A stretch of DNA of 64,000 bases from Cymbidium sinense (Eukaryota > Streptophyta > Magnoliopsida > Asparagales > Orchidaceae), in the NCBI GenBank assembly GCA_021442155.1, contig CM038232.1:57133436-57197435 (forward strand), read 5' to 3'. Position 1 is the stretch's first letter, and every line of letters starts with the position of its first letter. Under the pieces are notes generated by a model that did not search any database, was not told the origin of the DNA, and worked only from the letters and a program-made list of their open reading frames with translations. Positions 36,400 to 48,126 of this stretch are shown piece after piece. A program made the position numbers and the translations under genes.

Positions 36400-37740
36400 T
36401 AGAAGATCAACAAGTTAGTTTTCATCCCTTGGGAATTGCTATATCTTGAAGTATTTTAAGTTTTTTTTTATTTCTTCCTTCACTTTACGTAATTATTTCA
36501 GTAAAGGCTCATCCCTTCCTTTATAATCTCTATTAGTTTTAGTAATCATAAGCTGTGAATTTGAATGTACTATGAAGTGATTGGCATCAAGTCTTTATGT
36601 GAATTAGAGTCTAGTGAGTAATGCCTTATACTCTGATTGATTGATGGTCACTTGAAACTTGAATTTTACTAATTGGGTGACTTCAAAAGATCCGCCCATA
36701 TATAAATGTCATGATGGCTCCAAGCTAACGGAGACATTCTGTAAGTAATAGAAGCCTATGATGAAGGTAATGAGTTCTTGTGCTTTGATCGATGTATGAG
36801 GCAAGTAAAAGATATCAAGCTCACTTAATTTTACTAAACATTTTAATGTTCTCCTAAAATGATCTGGCTTCACAAGCATTTATTTGAGTTGATGATAAGT
36901 GATGATTTGGATTAAGTGAGCTTGGAAGTAAGGTCGAAGTACCCAAGCTTATATGATGAGTGCAAGTGTGATTTTCATTGAATAATGCAACTCACCACCC
37001 CTCTTTGTCTTACTAACATAGTAAACTAGTCATAAATTTAGCCCTTCTTCTCTAATTAGAATATAACTTATTATTCTTCTCCAACTCTTGGATATAAAGG
37101 TTCTTTGGTTATCTAAAAAAGAATGTAGTATAAAATAAATGCAATGTAAGAGAAACATAATGTATTTAGATTACTTTATGGTTGTTTGGTTTAAAACCCC
37201 ACAAATACAATTGTTTTCTTAGTAAATTAAGATAAAATAAAGTAAAATTATTTTAGTTTTGGTAGATGTAGGAAGCTACGGGTGGTAATGATTTCCAGCT
37301 ACAGGAAGAAATGGTAGGTTGATGGTGGCTTGAAATGGCAATGGTGCCTCACAATAAGGGGTAGGTGTCAATCAACAAAAAATGGTGGGTGGCAGCAGTG
37401 AATGGTGATTCTCACTTTACTCTAAACAATGTATTTGGAAATCACACAAATTAAGAAAATTTTGAATGCACCACATTTGAACTAAAAAGTAAATTTGGAA
37501 TTCCTTAGAATTATACATAGCATTCCAAATTCTATCAGCCAAACACCAAAATTCTCAAAATTCCTATATAATGCAATGCATTCCTTTTTAAAGCAACTAA
37601 ATAACCCCATAGTACTATTGTTTCTCTTTTATAGAGACTTCGTAGTAGAGGTGGAGAGGTGAGTAAAGTTTTTTTATCATTAAAAACTTTCTTGCACTCT
37701 AGGGTCCATTCGGCTTTCATCAAAGTGCCCATACCACAAA
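36400..37740 (-). pseudogene. rnh: RNase H remnant of element E2, interrupted
   Basis: The RT/RNase H connection reads KAEWTLECKKVF near 37,715-37,680 and TLLTSPPLLRSL near 37,665-37,630, the usual (F)EWTxECExAF and LSTPPLL words of gypsy elements. It is then cut by a MITE-like insert at 37,183-37,612 and resumes with PYFQAHLIQIITYHQL near 36,935-36,895, the RYFQAHPIxVxTDQPL block of Tat-type RNase H. The remainder to 36,400 is badly worn. Not functional. Confidence 0.75.
37183..37612. mobile_element. MITE-like insertion of about 430 bp
   Basis: It interrupts the RNase H region of element E2. Ends are imperfect inverted repeats: the left end reads GGTTGTTTGGTTTAAAACC and the right end, reverse-complemented, reads GGGGTTATTTAGTTGCTTTA. 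Interior has no coding frame of note and has GGAATTC-like words near the right end, common in small plant DNA transposons. The flanks do not give a clean target duplication (TAT on one side, ATA on the other), so superfamily (hAT or PIF/Harbinger) is undecided. What the sequence does show is that gypsy protein similarity stops at one edge and resumes beyond the other. Confidence 0.55.
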
Positions 37741-38500
37741 GAATGGCAAGCAGTGCTCACATGTATTTGAGATGAACTTGTTCAATCTAAGGACTTGCTT
37801 AATGAGTCGCTACACCTTGTTGGTCATTCTCAATGATGACATGCATAATATGTCCTTTACCTTATATTAATATTCATGCCTCCTAAGGTGAGTAGGAATC
37901 CTGAGAACTTGCCTGACATAGTGCTGAATGTACACTCAAAGAATTAAGGTGCATAATATACTTCTTTTATGTGCAAAGGTATTCTTTAAATCAATAATAT
38001 GTATCACTTTGTAGTAGTAAAACCCATCTAAAATAATAATAGTTATCTTTTTTGAGTTAATAAAGTGTTGCATTTGAATTTGGTGATAGCCTAAGAAGGT
38101 GTCTAAAAAAAATCATAATTAGCTATCACACTATCAAAATGATGATAACATTGATGCATGGTAGTGGGTAACCATCTTTAAGATAGGTTGAGTTCAAATT
38201 AGTGAAGTCTACACACATTTTCCACTTAATGTTAGACTTCTATACCATTACCATGTGAGAGATCTACTCTAAGTACTAGACCTTGAAATGATGTTGGCTT
38301 CTAGCAGTTTGATGATTTCCTTTATGATTATCTTATCAAGTACTACTATCATCTTGCTTATTTTCTATTTGATTAGTCAAGCTCCCTTCTTGACATTGAT
38401 CCTGTGATAGGAAACATTGATGTTTATGCTTGACATTTTAGCAAAAAATCAAGTGAATATGCCTAAATCTTCTTGAATATCTCATAAAATGGCTTCGTTA
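37741..38500 (-). pseudogene. rt: Reverse transcriptase remnant of element E2
   Basis: In minus-strand order: IIIKEIIKLLEANII near 38,335-38,290, matching the VxKLLxAxFI helix; NIKWKMCVDFTNLNSTYLKD near 38,230-38,170, the conserved RMCVDFTDLN block; GYPLPCINV near 38,165-38,140; FLDTFLGYHQIQM near 38,105-38,065, corresponding to (F)xDAFSGYxQI with the first catalytic aspartate kept; then ITIIILDGFYYYKV near 38,045-38,005. The YxDD tetrad could not be found intact and appears lost in a deleted segment near 37,960. PRKFSGFLLTLGG near 37,895-37,855 follows. Multiple frames. Confidence 0.8.
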
Positions 38501-38689
38501 TACTCACCACTATAAGATGAGAGAATTTTAAGCAATCACTTGGGGTCTTTTTTGTTAGCACTTCATCAATTTCTTCTGTAATCTCCATTTCAATGCATGC
38601 AACTCTTAACCACTTTTTTACCTTTGTGTGAGTGACCAACTACTCGTAGGTAGCATTCCCTTGATTGATTCAAGTTTCCCTTACAATTA

Positions 38690-39335
38690 TTTCTCTCCTC
38701 TTGGGAATTTGACTACCATATAGAAGGTGGACACCACTACTCTAAATGAATTCAATAATGGCCAGCCAATATTAACATTGTAGGTGGTATGTGCATCCAA
38801 TATGATAAAGTTGATCATCATTGTGAATTATTTTTCTCTTACTCGCTAAGTCACTAAGAGAGTGATTATTCTCTATCTTCCTCCTTTCTTTAGAAATCCA
38901 TAAGGAGGACTCACTATAGGCACATGTTTTGTACTCATTAGATTTAATTTATCAAATATAGAGTTAAATATGATATTGACCAAACTCCCCATGTTAATCT
39001 AAATAGTTCCAATTTGATTATTGGTGATTAATGTGAACAATTTTATCATTGTTAAGATAAATCTTTGTACTTAAGGCCCATAACATGCTTGCTGAGTTCA
39101 CTTCACCTATCTAGAGTCACTTAAGGTTTCTTTATTATGATGAGTCCTTATCTTCAACAAATATGGTGGGAACTACTCCTATAATGTGTATCATATGAAC
39201 TAGAGTAAGTTCATTACTTAGCTTTATGTTTTCTTTTCTCAGTCTATTAAAAAATTTCTTCAATATTTATAACTTAATGAGCTCCTCTAGTAATCTCACA
39301 AAATTCGAACACTCTTCAGTGTTTGATTGTAGGAC
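38690..39335 (-). pseudogene. pr: gag C-terminus and aspartic protease remnant of element E2
   Basis: The protease would process the element polyprotein. In minus-strand order: EELIKL-like words near 39,285, as in Tat gag C-termini; then HMIHIIGGSS near 39,205-39,175, matching the INxIxGG word before the protease; the active-site segment reads INMGSLVNIIFNSIFDKL near 39,000-38,950, where the family has a D-T/S-G-S triad, so the catalytic aspartate is asparagine here. The protease C-terminus reads INFIILDAHTTYNVNIGWPL near 38,815-38,755, the usual VxxAPSxYNxILGRP block. Broken by stops. Confidence 0.75.
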
Positions 39336-39865
39336 ATTACTTAAGGACATATAGAGTAGGATTAGATTAGATGGGGTTAAACAGATAGAAAAATCTAAAA
39401 AAATATAAGGATTTCCACTATATCAAAATATGTCTACAAGTGGGGGATCAGGGTATAAGAATAAGCTCTATTCCTTTTAGTAATAGTAAAATAGCCAAAA
39501 CAAGGTCCCTCACCTCTCAAATTTTAAACTTTTTATAGGATTTAGAGTGGTTAAAAAAGAGTAGTTCATCTGTGCTTCTATAATCTATATTTTATCTATA
39601 ATATAAAAGACTTGCCCATGCTTTGGAGGTTGGGTGAGTTTTATATGATATGTGGTGAGTTCTATAATATGGTCATCTGTGTTTGTCAAGAAAGTTTAGT
39701 GTCAACTACCTAACTAAGATGGATACCATTCAATACTCACACTGAAGATGTGAATCCTCCTGGATGGCTGATGAGTGAGTTCTTGTCTAGGCTCTAGTAC
39801 TCGTCACTAAGTGTTCTTCATTTGGATTTGCCTTTTAAAACCTTCTACACTTGCTTGGGGTATAA
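39336..39865. other. Unassigned stretch before an Athila-like LTR
   Basis: In an intact minus-strand E2 element gag would continue here, but I see no gag motif; the homology stops near 39,335. No other feature recognised. Confidence 0.35.
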
Positions 39866-41480
39866 TGTTGAAATTTTGAGAGTAGAATCTTAAAATAAAA
39901 GTTTGAAATTTTTAGCTAGACATAATTGGACAAACTTAATCTCCATAGCTTTTTAATTAATGGAGTTCCATTCATGTGAGGCTATTGTGCTAAATTAATA
40001 TGCATAAAAGTTACCAAATTTCATTACCTTAGACTATTAATTTATCATGTACTAAGGTAATGGAATTAACAATACTTATTGTTTAAATTATAAATTTCTA
40101 TGAATCATAAGGAAAGAGTGAAATTTAGTCATTAATGAAAATGTATGTGGTGAATTATTTGGAGTAGATTTAAGAGAAAATAATGTGATATGTGACTTAA
40201 TCAATATTTGGAGCTTAGCTCGATGCTTAAATGCCCAGATTGGTGCCTAAGTGCTATAATTAGGCCCTCATGCACTTATCTATAAGAACCAAATAGAGAA
40301 CATAACGCCTATGCTTCGAACCTGATCCCAATAGTATTCTAAGATAGAGAGCTTAATTTTTTAGGCCCCTAATTATAGTTCCTATGCACTACAACTAAAA
40401 TTCAACAAGAGCCCAAATAGATTGCATGGTGCTTATGTGCCATTCTAGTAGCTACCTTAGATATTCATCAAAAATTTACTTTTATGGGTAGATTTAATAC
40501 AACTTTATTTAAGCAAATTATGTGGATAAATTTTAGGACTTCTTTTATTATTATTCAGCCTCTCTTCCCAAGCTTTTGGATGGTTCAAGAAGATGATTTT
40601 TGGTGGTTACTTTAAAATATTATGGGAAGCCATTATGCAGATTTGAAGAGCAAAGAGCCAAGGTAATGAAGAGGACATTCATAACACTTCTACCTAAGTT
40701 TTTCCTTAAATTTTCCTTTTTAATTATTTTAACCATGTTTATGTATAGTCTTTTGATGTTTTTTTCTTCATGAACTAAACTCCCCTTCTAAGGGGTAAGT
40801 TGTAACCATGTTGTTTTATGTCAGTTTTGGTTTTAATACGATTTGAACTATTTATTTTATCAAGAAAATTATGAATTTTATTTTGAGAATTATTATTTAT
40901 TGATTTGACAGGCCATCTTTCAATAAATTTGGTTCATTTGGAACCCAGAGATGAAAAATGGACTCATTGTGGACAACATTTCATGATGAGGGGTCATAAG
41001 CATGAGATAATTATGATGAAGTCATGTAGCCCTTCCAAAGATCTTTAGAGCTTTAATATAATTTTCATGCATTTTATTTATAAGTAAGAGGTAGGTAGGT
41101 TATGAGAAAAAAATAAATATTTAGGCTTTCAAGAAAAAGGTAGCAGACACTTTAAACAGACTTCAATAAAATTAATTCTTTATTAAATTAAAATTTTAAC
41201 TACATAAAAGAGCATCATTAAAACTCAATCCCTAGGTTCACTCAACTTGAGATCACTTACACAAACTTTAGCTTGAGTTACTTAGTTATATCTCCTTGTA
41301 GATTTAGGTGTCAACATTAGTTTTTGCATCAGTACCCTAATTTCATTATCTTAATAATTCGCCAACCCAATTTAGTAATACATGTTCAATCATTGAGGGA
41401 TGATACTCTTCTCACTCTCTATTAGTTAAGGGGATAATTCACTCTTATACATATAGTTTATCCAAAACTACATCATGTTT
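39866..41480 (+). mobile_element. Athila-like 5' LTR (element 1)
   Basis: Candidate LTR start TGTTGAAATTTTGAGAG at 39,866, similar to TGTTAAAATTATGAAA at 48,657 and 59,998. The stretch 40,760-40,860 has CATGAACTAAACTCC, then CTTCTAAGGGGTAAGTTGT and ACGATTTGAACTATTTAT, wording typical of the transcribed leader of Athila LTRs. The 3' end carries GGGATGATACTCTTCTCACT (41,400-41,419), a block repeated in the other two Athila LTRs of this window (43,797 and 49,791). Primer site and gag follow in order. The 3' boundary is approximate. Confidence 0.7.
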
Positions 41481-41490
41481 TGGCATGTTT

Positions 41491-41516
41491 TCAAGTAGTA
41501 CAATGCTAATAGTGAT
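41491..41516 (+). other. Candidate primer-binding site, tRNA-Asp type (element 1)
   Basis: TCAAGTAGTACAATGCTAAT followed by AGTGAT can be aligned with the Athila primer site TGGCGCCGTTGCC and its upstream TCAAGTTT. It is badly mutated; the placement rests on its position between the LTR end and gag. Confidence 0.4.
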
Positions 41517-41599
41517 AAAAAGTTAAAATTTATTCCTTCAAGCAATTTTTACTTTTATAAACAACTTGTCTTTTATTTTCTTTTCCTTTACTTTAATAT

Positions 41600-42780
41600 T
41601 TTATAGGTTGACCATTGTGTATACCTTGCTTTGGTGATGGACCACAACTTCCTAAAATTGTTAAATTAAAAGAACTCTTTTAGAAGACTTTGATAAAGAA
41701 GACAAGCCAATTAAACCAAGTAGAAATAATGGCCAATTTATAGAATAGAGGAGGCATGGGCAAAGAGCAAAATCACTAAGAGAATATGCACTTCTTATAA
41801 TGTATTGTATTTCTTAAGCAATAGTCATGCTAAGTGTGTAAGTGAAAAACTTTGAGATTAAACCTACACTCTACAAATGATCAAGAGCTCTTAATTTAGG
41901 ACCCTTGCCACTAAAGACTCGATTGTTTATATCATAACCTTCATAGAGATTTATGATACTTTCAAGTATTATAATGTGTCATATGATTCCATCACACTAA
42001 GATTGGTTCATTTTCCATTATGGTATTAGGCCAAAAGTTGGCTCAACTCATTGCCCAATGACTCAATCAATAACTTTGATGACTTGGTGCAAAAGTTCCC
42101 ATGAAGTATTTTAATCCTGAGATTATAAAAGTGGATATAGATTTTAAACTTTATACAAATTAAGTGAGACATATTTTATGATATATGGGAGACATTTAAG
42201 GAACACTTGAGAAGACCACATCATGGCCTTCCCAATTAGATGTAAGTGTAGGCCATCTACATTAGGTTGGAAAAATAAGAACACTAATTGACATTGCATC
42301 TGGAAAATTGTTAAATATGGCGGCACATTCATGAGTAAAACTCAAGAGGCAATTGATAAGTTACTAAAGGAGATGGTCATATACAATTACTAGTAGCCAA
42401 TAGAAAGGTTTATGTTGAAGAAATAAGTAACTACAGCATGGGAGACATATTGCATTGTTGTTCTCATCACATAAGTTGTTGCATTTGCAAAATAACTTAG
42501 AACTCTCATAGTACCTATGACACATGCTCCCATTTTTGTTATGCTCATTGTGGAGGAGGTCACAAAAATGTAGAATGCCAAAGCAATAACTCCTTCTGCA
42601 TACATGCGAAGTAGGTGAACTTTATGATAAACCAACAGAACAATCCCTACTTCAACATAGAAAATCTTAAGTGAAGAAGCCACCTACACATTTTATGGAA
42701 GAACATTTAAGTGGGGTAGCAACTAAGTTGATGCTGACAACCACCTAGATTTTATCAACAAAGAGGCTATAAGCCATCTG
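41600..42780 (+). pseudogene. gag: Athila-like gag remnant (element 1)
   Basis: Frame-shifted but collinear with Athila gag. FEIKPTLY near 41,848 is the FEIKPxxxxM start of the gag domain. YDSITLRLVHFPLWY near 41,980-42,025 and AKSWLNSLPNDSINNFDDLV near 42,029-42,090 match the RLRLFPFSLxDxAxxWLxSL and IxTWDELxxKF blocks. WETFKEHLRRPHHGLPN near 42,187-42,238 matches RFKELLRxCPHHGLP. MSKTQEAIDKLLKEM near 42,331-42,375 matches the Kt..eAxxLIeeMA block. A knuckle-like CYAHCGGGHKNVEC sits near 42,535-42,580, with zinc ligands kept in C-x-C/GH/C spacing close to Athila CxxCGGxHxxxxC. At least six stops or shifts. Confidence 0.8.
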
Positions 42781-43009
42781 GTTTCACTTCATTGCTAAAC
42801 TTTTAATTGCAAAAATGAAAAGCACCATCATTAAACGAGATTATGGCATAGCTAATTGCTAACATCACTTAGTTGATGGCCTACACTAATGCTACACTTT
42901 AAAGGCATGATCCCTCCATATAGAGATAAGATAAGACAATCTATAACATTGAATTTAGGAATAGACTTTTCATAGCTTGTCTAGTTATTAGCCAAGAGAA
43001 CTTATTCAT

Positions 43010-43485
43010 TGTAAAAATTTATGACACCATGTAGATTTCAAAAGTTTCTCATTTAGGTAATAAAATGTGTCATTAAAAGTAATATATCACCTTAGAAAGT
43101 GAAAAATATCACTTTATAATAGATCTAATAACTTAATAAAAGTATTAAAATTGATGATTTTGTGATATTCCAAAGATTCTTCAGCTGAACTATATGGCAA
43201 GATAGAATAGGATTTACTTTATGGTAGGATTCTTAGTTTCCTATAAAGGTAAGCACCTATAGTTAATTAATTTGTAAGAACAAGATACTTCTTTAAGAAA
43301 AATCTTGATTATATAGAAAGCTTGTCTTAAAAAGATAATTAATTTGAAAATTCAAAATAAAGTGCATCAAAGAGGAAGAGTTCTTTTGAAAAGCTAATAG
43401 AGAATAAGTAGGAAACATTTTTAGATACAGGAAAACAAAATAAGCATTCTAACTATCCTATCATTGGCTTTAAATTTTTGAAAGT
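43010..43485 (+). mobile_element. Fragment D of the large non-coding element
   Basis: Starts TGTAAAAATTTATGACACCA at 43,010 and follows copy B's first 480 bp in order: AGTTTCTCATTTAGGTAATA, GAACTATATGGCAAGATAG (43,188) against GAACTACATGGAAAGTAG in B (18,072), CACCTATAGTTAATTAATT (43,255) against CCCCTATAGTTAATTACAT (18,131), and TTGGCTTTAAATTTTTG (43,464) against TTGGGCTTTAAAATTTG. It then stops and Athila LTR sequence begins. Only the 5' tip of the family is present. Confidence 0.75.
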
Positions 43486-43880
43486 AAAATTATTAAGATT
43501 TATCATTTTTTTCCTAGTTGACAGTATAAACTTAAAATTAATTCACTACTTAATTGAATATAATACATAATCTAAAAATTTCATTAATTCATAGCACTAT
43601 TTTTAAAATTAAGAATAACGCCTATATTTTCTATAAAAATATTAAAATATAAAACCTAGTATTTTTAATATCTTTGAAAAATAGTAGGTAGTTATTTGAC
43701 TTAAGAATTTACATTTTGTTCGATAAAAATTAAGTTTTAAAAAATAAATACTTAACTGAATAAAAAATTAATGTAAATTTTTTCTCTAATCATCATGGGA
43801 ATGATACTCTACTCATTTTATATTAGTTAAAGCGACACATGCACTTGTGTATAAGATAAAAAAAGTAATCAAAGTGACTT
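43486..43880 (+). mobile_element. 3' part of an Athila-like LTR
   Basis: Closely matches 49,511-49,870, the 3' part of the Athila LTR of element 3: shared words include TATAATACAT, TTTTAAAATTAAGAA, ATAGTAGGTAG against ATAGTAGATAG, ACATTTTGTTCGATAAAAA against GCATTTTGTTAGATAAAAA, and GGGAATGATACTCTAC. The 5' part of the LTR is missing where fragment D abuts it. Confidence 0.75.
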
Positions 43881-45599
43881 CATATTGACTATCTATTAAA
43901 TCTAAATCAATTTGTGGACTAAGGAAGACTTTTCTTATATACTTGAGAAACAAGGTTAGGCAGACCAAAGTAAAATTGATTGGTTAAAAGAGAAGGAAAG
44001 TAAAATAAATTTTAATTCTTGATGATCCAAAATACGAGTGTTGTATGAAAGCTAGAGAAAAAAAGTCCCCCTAAATATAGAGGTGCTAGATATGGTAAGA
44101 AAATATATGTTAAACTAGGTACAAATGGAAATTTAATATGGAGATGAACTTACTCATCCTAGTGCAAGTATGCACGAGTAACAGATCCAACAAGTATACT
44201 ATTATTCTAGTGTGACTGCTCGAGTTGGTGCCAGACTGTTCAATTCAGACAGTTGCGTCATCCGACCTCCATAGCCATTTACCAACCGGGAAAAGAGTAG
44301 TCCATGTCAGCTCTTCTGATTCTCTCTATATCCTTAACTCACATACTTGCTAGCGGTCTTTATTGTTGATTGTATTTTTCTTTGAGTTTATCTATTCTGA
44401 TAGTCTTGCTAGGAGAATCATTCATGCTTATTTGCTCCTTTGAGTATATATTTAGCTCTTTAATTCTTCTACTCCTACTAGAGGCAACTCTCAAAAATAT
44501 AGAAGAATTAAAAATACCAAAAGTCTGTGACCATTTAATGAATCTAAAAACAATCACATAATTATAAAAGTTATGTGACCTTTTGCCTGGATTCCTTCCT
44601 TTGTGGCACCTAGGGCCTCAGTCCCTATAAAATAAACCTTTTAATTTCTTTTGCAACATCTCATGACACACTGTGCTACTCACTTGAATTGCTCACCTTT
44701 GTTTCCAAGTTTACAAGAAAGATTTGCATACCTATCATGGATGCCTATAGGCCTCACAGTGATATTAATGCTACCATACTCTAGGCTTGTCTTTTGAAAA
44801 ATGTTATGAAGGACAAGTGATCGGATGAAGTCATTACTACCTCTTTGGTTGGGCTGAGTATACCTACTTCTACCATTGTCAAACCTAGTGTGGCTCTGGC
44901 CTTCGAAGTTGTAATAGCTTTGCAAGAAGGACTAGATACTCACTTTGCTGAGGTACAAAATGCACCAATGATGCATCTCTCTGTGTGACCTATGGTTGTT
45001 TAGAAGAATGAGGATGAAATTCCTTTGATTCAATAGTACAAGAAAGCTGTGGTGAACTAGTTGATGGGAACTGCCTTTGAATGGGCTATTATAGTGGAAT
45101 GCCTCGTGAGGTGAAACCCACTTTAGCTTTGCAAATTTTTTTATTCGACTTGCTAAATTTCCTTGTTGGTCGCAGTTGGGAGTGAATAGCACGTAGGCAT
45201 TAGTAATGGATGATGAAGGGTAGTCGCCGACCTTTCAAATTATTTCTTCGGACAACCCAAGTAGTTCTATGAAACTAATTCACCTTACCATGAAAGATTT
45301 GATAGGTCATGGTCCATGTAAAGATGAATTCTATTTTGCTGCAATGATGGCTTCCATTATTGAGGGTTTGGCCTTTTCAAGTCCCCTCATTGAAATTCCA
45401 TTTCTAATTTTTGATCAGTGTCCTTTTAGACATTCAAGGGTGATTCTAGTCTTGTCATGGGTTAACTTCATTGTGCCAATCATGGTCACTAAAGAAGGCT
45501 TACATCCATAGGAGCAGGCCACTAAGGACCCCACATAGCAACAAGCTTCACTTCTTATGACATAAAGGAAATGCTGGGGCGCTTTCCCCCTCCAACTCA
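43881..45599. other. Degenerate repeat-derived stretch, not classified
   Basis: On the plus strand, 44,830-45,000 reads as a partly open protein (TTSLVGLSIPTSTIVKPSVA and following acidic residues) and 45,269-45,511 is an open frame of 80 codons. I recognise no domain. A slightly GC-richer patch at 44,220-44,300 holds GACTGTTCAATTCAGACAGT. The stretch probably belongs with the unclassified ORF that follows. Confidence 0.35.
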
Positions 45600-47800
45600 T
45601 TGAGGTAGTGGTGAGTCCTCCCAGCTATAGAGGTTGCATATTTGAGAGAGGCTTTAGACTTATCTAAGCAAGAGATAGAGCTACATCGAAGGCAATCCTT
45701 GGGGGTGGAGTCTCAGAGAAATTTTATGACTATGCAAGCGCATCTAATTCTACTTTAGAACTTGGTCAAGTCACAGGAGACCTCCATTCTCCTTTCTAGC
45801 ATGAACTTCTTGTATGATTATATGTGTGAGAAAGATGTGATCATTGATGATTGACACTTAGACCCCATTATAAGACTTCTAAAAAATGATGTATAGGGTT
45901 ATACCAAGTGTGGAGTATTTTATTTTTGTATAATAAAATGTTTCTTTTCCTACTTGCTTTTATTTGGGAAATTCCACTATGACGTGAATAAATATTATTA
46001 AATTAATTTTTTTATGACTTCATTCCACATGATATTCATTGGATCAAGTAATCATTCTCATCATTTAATGTATGATGTGACGTCTGTGATATCATGCCTT
46101 TCTTGCCACATCTATAAATTTATTCTTACCAAGGGTGGTTGAGTCTTTATTATTTTTCAACTTTAAGCAAGTGCATCTCTTTGTTATCGAGTAGAACTAC
46201 TTGCATCCTTTCCATAAGCAATCTTCTCGAGCTCTTGAAGAAGCTGCTTCATTGTTTCTTCAAACATAAGACAAGAAGGTGTCTAATTTACTATCCATTT
46301 TGACTGCTACTTTATACGATTATTTCTTTAACAACCACAATTTTTTTGTGTAAGTGGTTGAAAAGCATGAGAGTTTCAACACAATCTAAACTAGCATGTT
46401 TTGCTTTCACTTGACCACTTTAGAAATGAGTTTCAACTTCTTCTACCCTATGAGTGGGTTGATATTCAAATTTTTTAAGGATTGGTGCCAGCTCAATTCC
46501 TTCCCAACTCAATGGCAAGTATTACGATTTCATCCTCCACTTGCTAGAAGAAGAGATTCCATGGAGCATGAGCCTTTTTAGGTGAGTGTTCAAGGTGAAA
46601 GGCCATCAAGATAGGACTTAATGACTTTCCTAAAAATTCACAGCTTGACAAATAAGGTGCAACATTAGCACTCCAAACTAATTTTTGTTAGGAGCTCCTT
46701 GGAATGCCTGATTTTGACTATTCCTTCCCTACTTTGTACATAAAGACACCAAGCATGGCAAGCCAGATGTTCAAGAAAATGCAGCATTGGATAGTTTTCA
46801 AAGATGTTCTTTAATAATCATTTTCTATCTTCACTTTAAAAATGTTATGACTGTTCTTCGTAGTGAGTATTTTTATTACTCATAGTTTGATATTCATCTT
46901 TTTGACTTACTCTTATTAATTATTCTTTACATGGTTTCCTGCAATAGAGGCAACTCATCACCCCTTGAACTTGACCTTGATGCCATTAAGTTCCATGAGG
47001 AGGATGAGCACAAAGTTGGGGAGCACAAGCTTGGTAGTGGCAGTGATCAGTCTGCTAAGAAGGAAGACTAGTGTTTGCACATGGTCCATGCAACTAATGA
47101 GACTGGGTTGAGTAAAACTACTTGAAAATCTCAAAAGAGATTTATATGTTGATCTCCTCATGGTGGTCTCCAAAGGAGAGACTCTAAGGAGGAAGAGAAA
47201 TAGAGCAAGTTTGCGGATGACTACACTCTAAAGCTAGCTGAGTCAACCAATGAAGCCTACAAGCATTGATAGGTGATCTACTCCTAGATGTTTGATAGGA
47301 TTTTGAAGGAGATTCCCAATGTACGATTTCCCTACACTGTCATGATTATCCAAATGATGGCTTTGCAATAGACCATAAAAGTCTACAGAAAATTTTTTGA
47401 TAAGCAGAAAGAGGCTTATTCCATGAAATCTTGATTAGTGATTGTGAAGAATGATATTTCATCTCTAGAAGTCAAGCACATGTATTTTAAGGCCAAGGTG
47501 GCTCAACAAGAGGAGGAGAAAAACAAGATGACTTTGGATCTTACTCAGCTACCGAGTCAAATAGAGAGTTCTGTGTAGAGCTATCTCATCTCACCGAGGA
47601 GTTTTAAGAAGGAAGCTAAGTTTGTTGGGTTTCTTAATTCTAACGAATACCATGATCTTCTTTAGTAAAAAATTATGGGTGATTCTAATTTTGTTATTGC
47701 TAAAATGGTAATGTATGATCATCTGCGTGCCAAGTTCTTGGATTTTTCTAATGTACTTACACTTTTGGACTCTGATGATGATGATAAGGGTAGCACACTC
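45600..47800 (+). pseudogene. Unclassified retroelement-associated ORF, copy 2
   Basis: Relative of the ORF at 33,480-33,871, longer on the 5' side. From 45,630: REALDLSKQEIELHRRQ, then SQRNFMTMQAHLI and VKSQETSILLSSMNFLYDY, leucine/glutamate-rich and likely coiled coil. At 46,440-46,520 comes FFYPMSGLIFKFFKDW, and near 46,700-46,800 MPDFDYSFPTLYIKTPSMAS then QMFKKMQHWIVFKDVL. Near 47,390-47,560 charged coiled coil again (EVKHMYFKAKVAQQEEEKNK). The C-terminal 47,610-47,800 matches copy 1 in register (EAKFVGFLNSNEYHDLL, KFLDFSNVLTLLDSDDDD). Such layouts occur in plant gypsy-type ORFs annotated as Transposase_28, but I could not confirm that. Several stops and shifts. Confidence 0.5.
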
Positions 47801-48126
47801 TAAATTCTTTCCCTTTTTTGTAAGTGAAAAGTATATATGTACTTCTTACTATCTTTTTATACAATTCTACTTCATAAATAATGAATATTTTTATTTAGTC
47901 AAGTACAACTATGAAATGTTCTCTCCTTTTTCTTGAGAGATAATGAAGGCTACTTTTTGTTACAATTTAGAATTTACTTGCATTATTGATGTTATACTTT
48001 CTACTAGAATTTTGCTTGAGGGACACTAGGTAGTCACATAACTATTATGAGTTAGATGAATTCTTTATTTTGACTTAGTGAGAAAACACTTAGATGCTTA
48101 GTGGTAGATTTTGTTTTACATTTTAG

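Larger units (their letters stand above)
35225..39335 (-). mobile_element. Tat-like Ty3/gypsy pol, element E2, minus strand
   Basis: In minus-strand order: gag C-terminus and protease (39,335-38,690), reverse transcriptase (38,400-37,741), RNase H (37,740-36,400, split by a MITE-like insert), integrase (36,330-35,225). This order, RT before RNase H before integrase, is diagnostic of Ty3/gypsy. Motif wording throughout is that of the Tat/Ogre group. No LTR is recognised on either side; an Athila LTR begins at 39,866 on the right. Confidence 0.85.
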
